A program made the position numbers and the translations under genes. Below are positions 1 through 8,996 of a DNA stretch of 64,000 nt, piece by piece. The notes beneath the pieces were generated by a model. That model was not told the DNA's origin. It saw only the letters and a list, made by a program, of their open reading frames with translations, and made no database searches. Position 1 is the stretch's first letter; every line of letters begins with the position of its first letter. The stretch is taken from contig NZ_JBPWOA010000019.1 in assembly GCF_051781005.1 (NCBI RefSeq), positions 186,001 through 250,000 of the forward strand. The letters are read 5' to 3'. The DNA comes from Anabaena sp051781005 (GTDB lineage Bacteria > Cyanobacteriota > Cyanobacteriia > Cyanobacteriales > Nostocaceae).

Positions 1-29
1 AATTAACTATTTAAAATGGATAGAGAACT

Positions 30-434
30 TTATCTCAGCATTTCTTCAGAAGCAGCAAATTCTTTTGGATCAATAATTTTAATTGATTCAAACATTTTCA
101 ATATTAGTAAATCTTTATCACCTGTAATAATACAAACAGCCTCTCCAGCAACTGCTGTTGCTTAAATCATATCATCATCTACATCACGACAGACAGGCAC
201 ATTTAACGGTGTAGGTATTACAATATGCATTCTAGAACGCAACAAATTCATCACCTCTCCCGCATCTTCAGGAGAGTATTTAAACTTTACTCTCAGTTTT
301 TCATGTAATTCATTGAGAATAAAATCTGAAGTAATGGGAGAATGCACAATTAGACAGTGTTCAACAACTGTACTACACATCCCTTTAGCAATAAAAGCAG
401 CAATCAAAACATTAGTATCTATAACTAGCTTCAT
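30..434 (-). pseudogene. PIN-domain toxin (VapC-like), interrupted by an in-frame stop
   Basis: The reading frame starts at 434 with MKLVIDTNVLIAAF, the N-terminal acidic motif of PIN ribonucleases, and has further acidic positions (NELHE, then DVDDDMI). A TAA stop at 162-164 ends it after 90 residues. Beyond the stop the same frame continues without a shift for 44 codons (ATAVAGEAV, then IITGDKDLL, a typical last PIN motif) to a TAA at 30-32. The full length of about 134 residues is normal for the family. One base change (TTA or similar to TAA) explains the break. The start overlaps the upstream antitoxin by 4 nt (ATGA), the usual toxin-antitoxin layout. The toxin is probably inactive, because the last PIN acidic motif is lost, unless the stop is read through or is a sequencing error. 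Confidence 0.8.
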
Positions 435-634
435 GAAATTATCTCAAAAATTTCCTCAACTGTTTCATTCTTTTGCATTAAGTAAGAACGCAATGCGCGG
501 AATTTGTGTGTAAAGATGTAGTCCTCAATAGCTTTACCGACTAAACTATCAGCAGATATACCTTCAGTTTGAGTAATTTCTAAAAGTGCTGCTTTCAGTT
601 CTGGAGTAATAGTAATGGTTAGGGTATCTTGCAT
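431..634 (-). CDS. Antitoxin of the PIN toxin module
   Basis: A 67-residue protein starting MQDTLTITITPELKAALLEI, a short beta strand followed by helices as in ribbon-helix-helix or VapB-type antitoxins that bind DNA and the partner toxin. It lies directly upstream of the PIN reading frame with a 4-nt overlap, so the two are translationally coupled. In families of this kind the antitoxin usually autorepresses the operon. The exact antitoxin family was not identified. With the toxin interrupted it may be a surviving remnant or an antidote to homologous toxins elsewhere. Confidence 0.65.
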   Translation of the reverse strand: MQDTLTITITPELKAALLEITQTEGISADSLVGKAIEDYIFTHKFRALRSYLMQKNETVEEIFEIIS

Positions 635-702
635 ATTTTATCAGTGAGCTACATAGTTAATTATAAAATAAATCAAACTATTGATTACAGATAGATGTTA
701 AT

Positions 703-894
703 ATGAAAGTAAGAGTAGTAATTCAGCGACTAGAAGCTGATGGTTGGTATTTAGCAAGAACTAGAGGAAGTCACCGACAGTTTAAACATCCTGATAAACT
801 TGGTACAGTTACAGTTTCTGGTAAACCTAATATTGATGTACCCATTGGTACACTAAAAAGTATTTGGAGACAAGCACAATTGGAGGAAGAATAA
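703..894 (+). CDS. hicA: HicA-type mRNA interferase toxin
   Basis: A 63-residue protein with the HicA (YcfA) double-stranded-RNA-binding-like fold signature: VVIQRLEADGWYLARTRGSHRQFKH, in which the GSH histidine (about residue 24) is the catalytic position known for the family, then VTVSGKPNIDVPIGTLKSI. HicA cleaves mRNA in a translation-independent way when not neutralised by HicB. The stop codon overlaps the hicB start by one base (TAATG), so the two genes are coupled, in the common toxin-first HicAB order. No disruption is visible. Confidence 0.88.
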   Translation: MKVRVVIQRLEADGWYLARTRGSHRQFKHPDKLGTVTVSGKPNIDVPIGTLKSIWRQAQLEEE

Positions 895-1106
895 TGCGTT
901 ATACAGTAGTAATTGAAAAAGGAAATACCAGTTATGGTGCTTATGTTCCCGACTTACCCGGTTGTATAGCTGTGGCTGAAACATTAGCAGAAGTTCTACA
1001 ACTAATTGTAGAGTCCATAGAATTTCATATAGAAGGTTTAATAGAGTCAGGTTTACCAATTCCTCAACCTACAAGTATCGCCCAGGAAGTTGAAGTTTTG
1101 ATTTAA
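894..1106 (+). CDS. hicB: HicB-type antitoxin
   Basis: A 70-residue protein starting MRYTVVIEKGNTSYGAYVPDLPG, the degenerate RNase H-like HicB core with the family hallmark YVPDLPGC. I chose the ATG at 894 because it overlaps the hicA stop by one base and begins the conserved domain; an upstream in-frame ATG at 864 would lie inside hicA. It has no clear C-terminal DNA-binding domain, so it is the short HicB form. It neutralises HicA by direct binding. Confidence 0.87.
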   Translation: MRYTVVIEKGNTSYGAYVPDLPGCIAVAETLAEVLQLIVESIEFHIEGLIESGLPIPQPTSIAQEVEVLI

Positions 1107-1300
1107 AATGATTACTTAATATATTTTGAATAATTTGACAGTAATTTATTCTTTCCATAAAACATTGTACAGTAGACTGGGCTACCGCACCTCCAGATCC
1201 CCGACTACTGACATCAATTCATAATTGATTGACAAGATTAAAAAAAGAAGTGGGGGATCTCAGATAGAATATTTCTCTGTCCTCTTGGTGCATAACTTCC

Positions 1301-3685
1301 ATGACCACATTTGGTGAAAATCCCTTTTCTCCCCAAGAAATTGCCTCAGAAGGCATAAAACCAGAAGAATATACCGAAATCGTCCGCCGTTTAGGTCGTC
1401 ATCCCAACAAAGCCGAATTAGGTATGTTTGGGGTGATGTGGTCAGAACATTGCTGTTATAAAAATTCCCGCCCTTTACTCAAACAGTTTCCCACCACAGG
1501 CCCCCGCATACTCGTGGGACCCGGTGAAAATGCCGGAGTTGTGGATATCGGCGACGGACTGCAATTAGCTTTTAAAATAGAATCCCATAACCACCCTTCC
1601 GCCGTTGAACCATTCCAAGGCGCTGCAACCGGAGTAGGTGGGATATTAAGAGATATTTTTACAATGGGGGCGCGTCCCATAGCTTTATTAAATTCTTTGC
1701 GCTTTGGTGATTTGAATGATCCGAAAACCCAAAGATTGTTTACAGGTGTAGTATCTGGTATTTCACATTATGGTAATTCGGTTGGAGTTCCCACAGTTGG
1801 GGGTGAAGTGTATTTTGACCCCGCCTACTCTGGAAATCCCCTAGTCAACGTCATGGCCTTGGGATTGATGGAAACGTCGGAAATTGTAAAATCGGGGGCT
1901 TCAGGCTTAGGAAATCCTGTGCTGTATGTGGGTTCAACCACCGGACGGGATGGCATGGGAGGCGCAAGTTTTGCCAGTGCCGAATTAACTGATGAATCAA
2001 TGGATAACCGTCCCGCAGTGCAAGTAGGAGATCCATTTGTAGAAAAGTCTTTGATTGAAGCTTGTTTAGAGGCGTTTAAAACCGGGGCTGTGGTTGCTGC
2101 CCAAGATATGGGGGCTGCTGGTATTACCTGTTCTACCTCGGAAATGGCTGCTAAAGGTGGTGTGGGGATTGACTTCGATTTAGATAAAATTCCGGTGCGG
2201 GAATTGGGAATGATTCCTTATGAATACCTGCTTTCGGAATCTCAAGAACGAATGTTGTTTGTTGCCGAAAAGGGACGAGAACAGGAATTAATTGATATTT
2301 TCCATCGTTGGGGACTGCAAGCGGTGGTTGCGGGTACGGTGATTGAAGAACCCATTGTCAGGATTTGGTTTCAGGGGAAAATTGCGGCGGAAATTCCGGC
2401 TGATGCTTTGGCAGAAAATACGCCTTTGTATGAAAGAGAATTATTGACAGAAGCACCCGAATATGCTCAAAAAGCTTGGCAATGGACAAGTGCTAGTTTA
2501 CCTGCTTGCAATGCTGCGGGTATTGAAATTGAGGGAAGTCTGCAAACTTGGAATCAGATTTTATTGACTTTGCTAGATACTCCCACCATTGCTTCTAAAA
2601 GCTGGGTTTATCGCCAATATGACCATCAAGTTCAGAATAATACCGTATTGTTACCCGGTGGTGCTGATGCGGCTGTAGTGCGTTTACGTCCTTTAGAAGA
2701 AACCCCCAATCTCACATCCCCAATTGCCAATTTAAAATCCGGTGTTGCAGCGACGGTAGATTGTAATTCTCGCTATGTCTATCTTGATCCTTATGAAGGG
2801 GCTAAGGCAGTGGTGGCTGAAGCTGCCCGGAATCTTAGCTGTGTGGGTGCTGAACCCTTAGCTGTGACAGATAACCTCAATTTTGGTAGTCCAGAAAAAC
2901 CGATTGGTTATTGGCAATTAGCGTCCGCTTGTCGGGGTTTGAGTGAAGGATGTAGTGAGTTGGGAACGCCGGTAACTGGGGGAAATGTTTCTCTCTACAA
3001 TGAAACTTTTGATGCGGAAGGTAATCCCCAACCAATTTATCCGACTCCGGTTGTGGGTATGGTGGGTTTGATTCCTGATTTAACGAAAATTTGTGGACAA
3101 GGTTGGCAAAATGGAGGTGATATAATTTATCTTCTTGGTTTACCTATTCAATCCAAAATCCAAAATCCAAAATCTAAAATAGAATTGGGTGCTTCTGAAT
3201 ATTTGGCAACGATTCATAATACGATCGCAGGTAAACCCCCTAGAATTGATTTTGATTTAGAACGCCGTGTGCAAAAAGCTTGTCGTGATGGTATTCGTGC
3301 CGGTTGGGTAAATTCTGCCCATGATTCGGCTGAAGGTGGTGTGGCTGTGGCTTTAGCGGAATCTTGTCTTTCTGGTAATTTGGGGGCTGAGATTAATTTC
3401 CCAATTAGTGCAAATCATGATTCACGCTTTGATGAAGTACTATTTGGTGAAGGTGGGGCGAGAATTTTAGTTTCTGTTAGTGAAGAAAACCAAGAAAAAT
3501 GGGAATCCTATTTACAGGAGCATCTGACAGAAAATTGGCAAAAACTGGGAACAGTCGCTAATTCTGGGAATTTGGAGATTTTAACCGCAGATAACCATCA
3601 GTTACTCCAGGTTAGTCTCGAAGATATGAGCGATCGCTATTCTCAGGCGATCTCTAAACGTCTCGCTATCTACACCAGTACCTAA
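1301..3685 (+). CDS. purL: Phosphoribosylformylglycinamidine synthase subunit PurL
   Basis: A 794-residue PurL of the small, multi-subunit type, which works with PurQ and PurS in step four of purine synthesis (FGAR plus glutamine and ATP to FGAM). Recognisable motifs are MWSEHCCYKNSRPLL, the ATP/FGAR-binding ESHNHPSAVEPFQGAATGVGG, and a second AIRS-like half with GGNVSLYNE and DSAEGGVAVALAE. Length fits the family. Codons 617-627 are formed by a heptanucleotide repeat array (3149-3180, consensus ATCCAAA) that encodes IQSKIQNPKSK, probably a surface loop. purF follows 262 bp downstream, the usual order in cyanobacteria. Confidence 0.97.
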   Translation: MTTFGENPFSPQEIASEGIKPEEYTEIVRRLGRHPNKAELGMFGVMWSEHCCYKNSRPLLKQFPTTGPRILVGPGENAGVVDIGDGLQLAFKIESHNHPSAVEPFQGAATGVGGILRDIFTMGARPIALLNSLRFGDLNDPKTQRLFTGVVSGISHYGNSVGVPTVGGEVYFDPAYSGNPLVNVMALGLMETSEIVKSGASGLGNPVLYVGSTTGRDGMGGASFASAELTDESMDNRPAVQVGDPFVEKSLIEACLEAFKTGAVVAAQDMGAAGITCSTSEMAAKGGVGIDFDLDKIPVRELGMIPYEYLLSESQERMLFVAEKGREQELIDIFHRWGLQAVVAGTVIEEPIVRIWFQGKIAAEIPADALAENTPLYERELLTEAPEYAQKAWQWTSASLPACNAAGIEIEGSLQTWNQILLTLLDTPTIASKSWVYRQYDHQVQNNTVLLPGGADAAVVRLRPLEETPNLTSPIANLKSGVAATVDCNSRYVYLDPYEGAKAVVAEAARNLSCVGAEPLAVTDNLNFGSPEKPIGYWQLASACRGLSEGCSELGTPVTGGNVSLYNETFDAEGNPQPIYPTPVVGMVGLIPDLTKICGQGWQNGGDIIYLLGLPIQSKIQNPKSKIELGASEYLATIHNTIAGKPPRIDFDLERRVQKACRDGIRAGWVNSAHDSAEGGVAVALAESCLSGNLGAEINFPISANHDSRFDEVLFGEGGARILVSVSEENQEKWESYLQEHLTENWQKLGTVANSGNLEILTADNHQLLQVSLEDMSDRYSQAISKRLAIYTST
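3149..3180. repeat. Heptanucleotide tandem repeat inside purL
   Basis: Four tandem copies of ATCCAAA (the last ATCTAAA) lie within the purL coding sequence. Such short tandemly repeated heptamers are typical of intergenic DNA in heterocystous cyanobacteria; here the array is read in frame. Confidence 0.8.
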
Positions 3686-3947
3686 GCAACATCAAAAAAT
3701 CAAGGATTACGCATGAAAATTTACAATTCATACGTAATTCTTAACCAATTTACGATACTGTTTTAATGGATGGTTAAAGATTTGTTAAGAGCTTTTCCGC
3801 TATCCATGAAAGAAGGTAACAGGCGACAGGTGACAATAAAAAATTAAATATTCTCCCCTATTGCCATGTTTTCCCTCTTCTCTCCTACACTCTAGACTCT
3901 CTCCTTCCCTTTTAGTGACTCGACACCCCACCAGGAGTAAAATCAGC

Positions 3948-5468
3948 ATGATTCCTATCCATTCCGTCACTTCGGATGAATACCCCGATAGCTTGCATGG
4001 CGCAGCTATATCTGCCAACAACCAAATCAACAGTCATGAAAATCGCCCTGACAAGCCAGAAGAAGCTTGCGGTGTTTTTGGCATTTACGCCCCAGAACAA
4101 GACGTTGCTAAAATGACCTATTTTGGATTGTATGCCCTCCAGCACCGGGGTCAAGAATCTGCTGGTATTGCGACCTTTGAAGGTACACACGTACACCTGC
4201 ACAAAGATATGGGTTTGGTGTCTCAAGTTTTTAATGAAACTATCTTAGAAGAATTACCCGGTGAATTAGCCGTTGGTCATACTCGCTATTCAACTACCGG
4301 TTCTAGCCGTAAGGTTAACGCCCAACCCGCTGTTGTCGAAACTCGCTTGGGTTTATTGGCATTAGCACACAACGGTAATTTAGTCAATACAGTGCAACTC
4401 AGGGAAGAATTACTCAAAAGTAATTTTAACTTAGTTACATCCACAGATTCAGAAATGATTGCTTATGCGATCGCACAAGAAGTCAACTCTGGTCTAGATT
4501 GGCTAGAAGGTTCAATTCGTGCCTTTAACCGTTGCGAAGGCGCATTTAGCCTAGTTATTGGCACAGCGGACGGTGTTATGGGTGTGCGTGACCCCAACGG
4601 CATCCGTCCCTTGGTAATAGGTACTTTAGATAGTGATCCTATCCGTTACGTACTCGCTTCCGAAACTTGCGGTTTAGATATTATCGGTGCAGAATACCTG
4701 CGTGATGTAGAACCAGGAGAATTAGTTTGGATCACCGAAGCCGGTTTAGCTTCCTTCCATTGGAGTCAACAGCCTGAACGCAAATTGTGTATCTTTGAAA
4801 TGATCTACTTTGCGCGTCCTGATAGCCTCATGCACAACGAAACTTTATACAGTTATCGAATGCGCTTAGGACGAAGAATCGCCAAAGAATCTCCCGTAAA
4901 TGCCGATATAGTTTTTGGTGTACCTGATTCTGGGATACCTGCTGCAATTGGCTTTTCCCAAGCTTCTGGTATACCCTACGGTGAAGGATTGATTAAAAAT
5001 CGCTACGTCGGCCGCACCTTCATTCAACCCACCCAAACGATGAGGGAGTTAGGTTTACGGATGAAACTTAATCCTCTCAAAGATGTCCTTGCTGGTAAAA
5101 GAGTAATCATTGTTGATGATTCCATTGTCCGAGGAACTACTAGCCGTAAACTCGTCAAAACCTTGCGTGAATCTGGTGCGGAGGAAGTACATATGCGGAT
5201 TTCTTCCCCTCCTGTGACTCATCCTTGCTTTTATGGTATTGATACCGATACCCAAGATCAATTAATTGCAGCTACTAAATCAGTAGCAGAAATAGCCAAG
5301 CAATTAGAAGTTGATAGTCTCGCGTATTTGAGTTGGGAAGGAATGTTAGAAGAAACAAGAGAAGATACTAATAGTTTCTGTTCTGCTTGTTTTACTGGTG
5401 ATTATCCCGTGCCTATTCCTGAACAAGTCAAGCGTTCTAAGTTGATATTGGAAAAGGTTGTAGTTTAG
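3948..5468 (+). CDS. purF: Amidophosphoribosyltransferase
   Basis: About 506 residues. It catalyses the first committed step of purine synthesis, glutamine plus PRPP to phosphoribosylamine. A short propeptide precedes EEACGVFGIYAPEQ, whose cysteine becomes the mature N-terminal nucleophile of the class II glutaminase domain (HTRYSTTGSS, NGIRPL). The phosphoribosyltransferase domain has the PRPP loop VIIVDDSIVRGTTSRKLV. C-terminal cysteines (FCSACFTGDYP) fit the Fe-S type of PurF. The ATG at 3948 is preferred over a longer frame from 3861 because CCAGGAG lies about 10 nt upstream and the extra N-terminus is low-complexity. Confidence 0.96.
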   Translation: MIPIHSVTSDEYPDSLHGAAISANNQINSHENRPDKPEEACGVFGIYAPEQDVAKMTYFGLYALQHRGQESAGIATFEGTHVHLHKDMGLVSQVFNETILEELPGELAVGHTRYSTTGSSRKVNAQPAVVETRLGLLALAHNGNLVNTVQLREELLKSNFNLVTSTDSEMIAYAIAQEVNSGLDWLEGSIRAFNRCEGAFSLVIGTADGVMGVRDPNGIRPLVIGTLDSDPIRYVLASETCGLDIIGAEYLRDVEPGELVWITEAGLASFHWSQQPERKLCIFEMIYFARPDSLMHNETLYSYRMRLGRRIAKESPVNADIVFGVPDSGIPAAIGFSQASGIPYGEGLIKNRYVGRTFIQPTQTMRELGLRMKLNPLKDVLAGKRVIIVDDSIVRGTTSRKLVKTLRESGAEEVHMRISSPPVTHPCFYGIDTDTQDQLIAATKSVAEIAKQLEVDSLAYLSWEGMLEETREDTNSFCSACFTGDYPVPIPEQVKRSKLILEKVVV

Positions 5469-5753
5469 ATAATTCTATCATCTTGTGGGGTGGGCATCCT
5501 GCCCGCCCAAATCTTAAAATTGTCAGAATCAGGATTTACAGGATTTACAAGATTTATATTCTCAGAATAATAATTTACAGGATTTTCAATATTTAAAATC
5601 TATAATCAATGTTTTCAGTAAAGCCTATTGTAGCATTTCCTAATTACAAAAGGTACATCATAGCCCCATCCTCGCTTGCGGGGAGGGGGTTGGGGGTGGG
5701 GTTCTTATCAAAAACTGCTATATACTAATAGTTAATCCCTTTATCTAATTGCT
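5469..5753. repeat. Intergenic repeats downstream of purF
   Basis: No gene is seen in this 285-bp gap. A strong hairpin at 5488-5508 (GGGTGGGC, 5-nt loop, GCCCGCCC) lies just after purF and could act as a transcription end or a REP-like element. The segment 5652-5688 (GTACATCATAGCCCCATC plus CTCGCTTGCGGGGAG) recurs in inverted orientation and diverged form at 39069-39114, so it is a dispersed genomic repeat. Short imperfect direct repeats of GGATTTACA occur at 5532-5550. Confidence 0.6.
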
Positions 5754-6500
5754 ATGGTTGTAACTGCTTCGACCTACAATAATATTACCTGGGAACTATT
5801 GCCGGAAGATTTCATTTTAGATGATGAACCAGTGGATAATGTTAATCAACCTTCTTTAGCTGCTGCACTAACTGAAAGCCTACAAATAGCAGGAAAACTC
5901 CCAGAAACTGCCCTCTCTACAACCAATTACGGCATCTGTGCGACAGTTAACGACAAATTTGTTGTAAAAGCACCTGATTGGGCTTACATACCGCAAATTA
6001 CCGTTTCTAGAGAGCAAGTAAAACGCAGCTACACCCCTCACAAACAGGGTGAAATTCCTGTGGTAGTAATGGAATTTCTTTCTGATACAAATGGGAGTGA
6101 ATATTCTAGTAAACGGACTTATCCTCCTGGTAAATGGTTTTTTTATGAAGAGGTTTTACAAATTCCCAACTATCTAATTTTTGAACCAGATAGCGGTATT
6201 TTAGAAGTTCATCGTTTACAAGATTTAAGAAAATATCAATTACGTTCTCCAGATGAAAATAACCATTATTGGTTAGAGGAGATGGAATTATTTATTGGTG
6301 TTTGGGAAGGAAAGCGAGAAAATCGTCAAGGATATTGGTTAAGATGGTGGGATAAAGAAGGTAATTTGTTATTGTGGGGGTTTGAGTCGGTTGAGAAGGA
6401 ACGACGAGAGAAGGAACAAGAACGAAGGGAAAAAGAAGCAGCTTTACAACGTTTACAAGATTTAGAAAAACGATTGCGAGATGCAGGAATTGAAATCTAA
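5754..6500 (+). CDS. Uma2-family (DUF820) putative endonuclease
   Basis: A 248-residue protein of the Uma2/DUF820 group, a PD-(D/E)XK-like fold greatly expanded in cyanobacteria; enzymatic roles are mostly unproven. Visible features are ITWELLPEDFILDDEPVDN near the start and a core with FEPDSGILEVHRLQDLRKY. The C-terminal 40 residues are a highly charged coiled coil (EKERREKEQERREKEAAL) ending in RLRDAGIEI, a common tail in this family. Such genes are typical accessory genes, and another copy lies at 8997. Confidence 0.8.
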   Translation: MVVTASTYNNITWELLPEDFILDDEPVDNVNQPSLAAALTESLQIAGKLPETALSTTNYGICATVNDKFVVKAPDWAYIPQITVSREQVKRSYTPHKQGEIPVVVMEFLSDTNGSEYSSKRTYPPGKWFFYEEVLQIPNYLIFEPDSGILEVHRLQDLRKYQLRSPDENNHYWLEEMELFIGVWEGKRENRQGYWLRWWDKEGNLLLWGFESVEKERREKEQERREKEAALQRLQDLEKRLRDAGIEI

Positions 6501-6611
6501 AGGATTTTCAGAATTTAAAATATAGTATGAATCTGTATTATCATCTTCATCCTGTACATCCTTAAATCCTGAAAATCCTGATTCAAACAAAAAGTGTAAG
6601 ACTATAAATGT

Positions 6612-6735
6612 CTACATATTACTGGTATAAGAAACCGCAATACGAAAACCCAGTTCGTAGAGTCTTCTGCTGCGCTTATGCCTGCGACGAACCGCCGAGC
6701 GATAGTAATTGGGATTGCTGCGCCAATAACCACCA
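6612..6735 (-). other. C-terminal variable-region candidate of the FGE domain
   Basis: The last codons of the FGE domain read GGYWRSNPNYYRSAVRRR, then HKRSRRLYELGFRIAV. Most of the unusual positions use codons ending in C or T (TAT, CGC, AGC, AAT, TAC, GTT, CGT, CAT, CTC). This is the pattern left when AAC/AAT codons are mutated at adenines by a diversity-generating retroelement. The segment lies at the extreme C-terminus, as variable repeats do. No reverse transcriptase or template repeat is seen in the window, so this is a candidate target only. Confidence 0.4.
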
Positions 6736-8334
6736 CGCAGAATCCGATAGTCATCGTCACCAGTCCAATCACTACCATCTCTAGGAGCGTTTATATAATT
6801 TTCATGCCAGCTATCTTCGCACCACTCACATACATTCCCGTACATATCATACAAACCAAAAGTATTAGGGGGAAAAGTTCCTACATCTGTAGTTTGTTCA
6901 TACTTCCCATTGCAATTGGCTAAATCAGTGGTAATAGAATCACCAAAATAATAGGGAGTTGTGGTTCCGGCTCTACAGGCATATTCCCACTCGGCTTCGC
7001 TGGACAAATGATATAATCTAGCAGTAGATTTACTTAGCCTAGTACAAAATTCCTGTGCGTCAATCCATGAAACTTGTTCAACTGGAAGATTTGCACCTTT
7101 GAAGTATGAGGGTTTGGGGTTTAAATCAATCTTCTCTTTTGGTAAAAATGCAACCCTTTCCCATTGCGCTTGAGTAACTGGGTATTTCCCCATGTAGAAT
7201 GGTGGAACTGTAACTTGATGTTGAGGTTTTTCGCTATCATTTCCCTCTCCTTCCGGTGAACCCATGAGGAATTTTCCGCCTGGTATTGCTACCATTTCTA
7301 AAACCACACCATTTCCTAAATTTTCTATAAACGATGTGTGTACAGAAGATTGCTGATTTATTCCTACATTTTGTGTAGGTTGTTTGGGAGAAATAAATTG
7401 TAAAACTTGCTGAAACGAACTAGGAGAAATTGGTTGTTTGGGTGCAATAATTGTCGGTGGAAGTTGCTGTGGTTCTAATGCTAATAAAACTTCTGTTGCT
7501 GACGCAAAACGATTAACTGGAAAGTCTTGCAACATTTTATCTAAAACAATTTCTAACTCCTTACTCACAGAAACTTTTTCTTTCCATATCCACTGCATTC
7601 TCATAGAATCAAAAAGCAAATCAGAACCATCTGCTTTTTGTAAATGTCCGGTTAATAAACGAATACAAGTAACAGCTAAACTATAAATATCACTGTTATG
7701 ATAAACCATGCCACGAAATTGTTCCGGTGGTGCATATCCAGGTGTCCCGGTAATCGTCCCAACTCTAGTGAGAACACTTCCACCAACTTCCTTAGAAACT
7801 CCAAAATCAATCAGGAATAAAGCACCTGTTTGAGAACTTCTAATAATATTCTCTGGTTTAATATCTCTATGAATGACATTCTTATCATGCACAAATTGTA
7901 AAATAGGTAATAATTCAATTAACTTCTGACTCGGTTAGTTTTCCTTTGCGTTGTAATTCATGGAGCAGATTTTCACCTTCGATAAATTCCTGAATTAAAT
8001 ACAGTCTTCCTTCTTGTGGAAAGAATGCGAGCAAATCAGGAATATGTGAATGTTTTCCTAAATCTCGTAGTCGAAAAGCTTCTTGTTTAAATAACTCCGT
8101 CGCTTTTTCCAGCGCAGCAGTTCCCGACAGTTGGGGTAAAAATTGCTTAATGACGCAAGGAGTATCTAATCTTTGCTCGTCTACTGCTAAAAAGGTTCTC
8201 CCAAAGCCACCTGCACCGATAACGCGGATAGCACGATAACGATCTTGCAATACCATTTTACTCCCACAACGTTGACAAAATATAGTCGTCGGTGGATTTT
8301 GGTGTAAACAGTTGGGTTTAAGACACTGACTCAT
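6612..8334 (-). pseudogene. Ser/Thr protein kinase fused to a formylglycine-generating-enzyme-like domain, split by a frameshift
   Basis: The N-terminal part (8334 to about 7915) holds a Cys4 zinc ribbon (MSQCLKPNC, CQRCGSKM), then the kinase glycine loop VIGAGGFGRTF and the lysine in CVIKQF. It stops at 7915-7917 after TESEVN. The next frame resumes with LLPILQFVHDKNVIHRDIKPENII and DFGVSKEV, so removing one A near 7917 restores an uninterrupted kinase. The C-terminal about 215 residues form an FGE-sulfatase/C-type-lectin-like domain (MVAIPGGKFLMGSPEGEG, GNVCEWCEDSWHE, LRGGYWRS). Kinases with this sensor or target domain are frequent in filamentous cyanobacteria. I chose 8334 because MSQC starts the zinc ribbon. 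The alternatives to a pseudogene are a sequencing error, phase variation or ribosomal frameshifting. Confidence 0.8.
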
Positions 8335-8545
8335 AGATGCAAGTGGGTAATTATAGTGATAATTATAGTCACATTTTAACACTAGTGTGGTTTAGTGTCA
8401 GCGTCAATAAGCGAATGCTTATAAATAGAGAATTGGTGTTTGTGTTTAATATAAAAAAGTCTAATTTTAGGGTTACTTGTGCAGTTAATACAACAAAAAC
8501 TTGATAAAATTATATTCATCATCTTGTACAATTTTGGCAAAGTCT

Positions 8546-8941
8546 ATGACTGTCCCAATAACTATCAATTTACCCGAAAATTTAGTTGAATCTGCCCAGC
8601 GTCTTGGAGAAGCTACAGCGCGAGACTTATCAGATGTTTTGGTTGATCCCCTAGAAATAGTCTTACCAACATTCAATAATCTTTCAGAAATAAGCATTAA
8701 TTCTCGAATTTCTAATCTTTCAGATGCGGATGTACTAGATATAGCTAACTTAAAAATGGAGGCGGTACAAAATAACCGTTTAGGAGAACTACAAGCTAAA
8801 GGAAAAAATACAGGATTGACTGAAAATGAACGTTATGAACTGTTAGTTTTAATGTCAATTTACCAAATTGGACAATTAAGAAAATCAGAAGGATTAGCAG
8901 AAGCAGTTAAACGAAAAATAATAAATCCTTTATTGCCATGA
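8546..8941 (+). CDS. Conserved cyanobacterial hypothetical protein
   Basis: About 131 residues from the ATG at 8546 (MTVPITINLPENLVESAQRLGEATARD). The first 45 residues read like a ribbon-helix-helix strand-helix unit (ITINLPENLVESAQRLG). The rest is helical and ends KRKIINPLLP. I recognise the type as a frequent cyanobacterial accessory protein but know no function. It sits between the broken kinase and a Uma2 gene, each on its own transcript. A longer frame from 8501 has no support. Confidence 0.6.
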   Translation: MTVPITINLPENLVESAQRLGEATARDLSDVLVDPLEIVLPTFNNLSEISINSRISNLSDADVLDIANLKMEAVQNNRLGELQAKGKNTGLTENERYELLVLMSIYQIGQLRKSEGLAEAVKRKIINPLLP

Positions 8942-8996
8942 GTTCTCTAGTGGAAATATAGGTTAAAATAGTTAAATCCCCACATATCAATACTTT

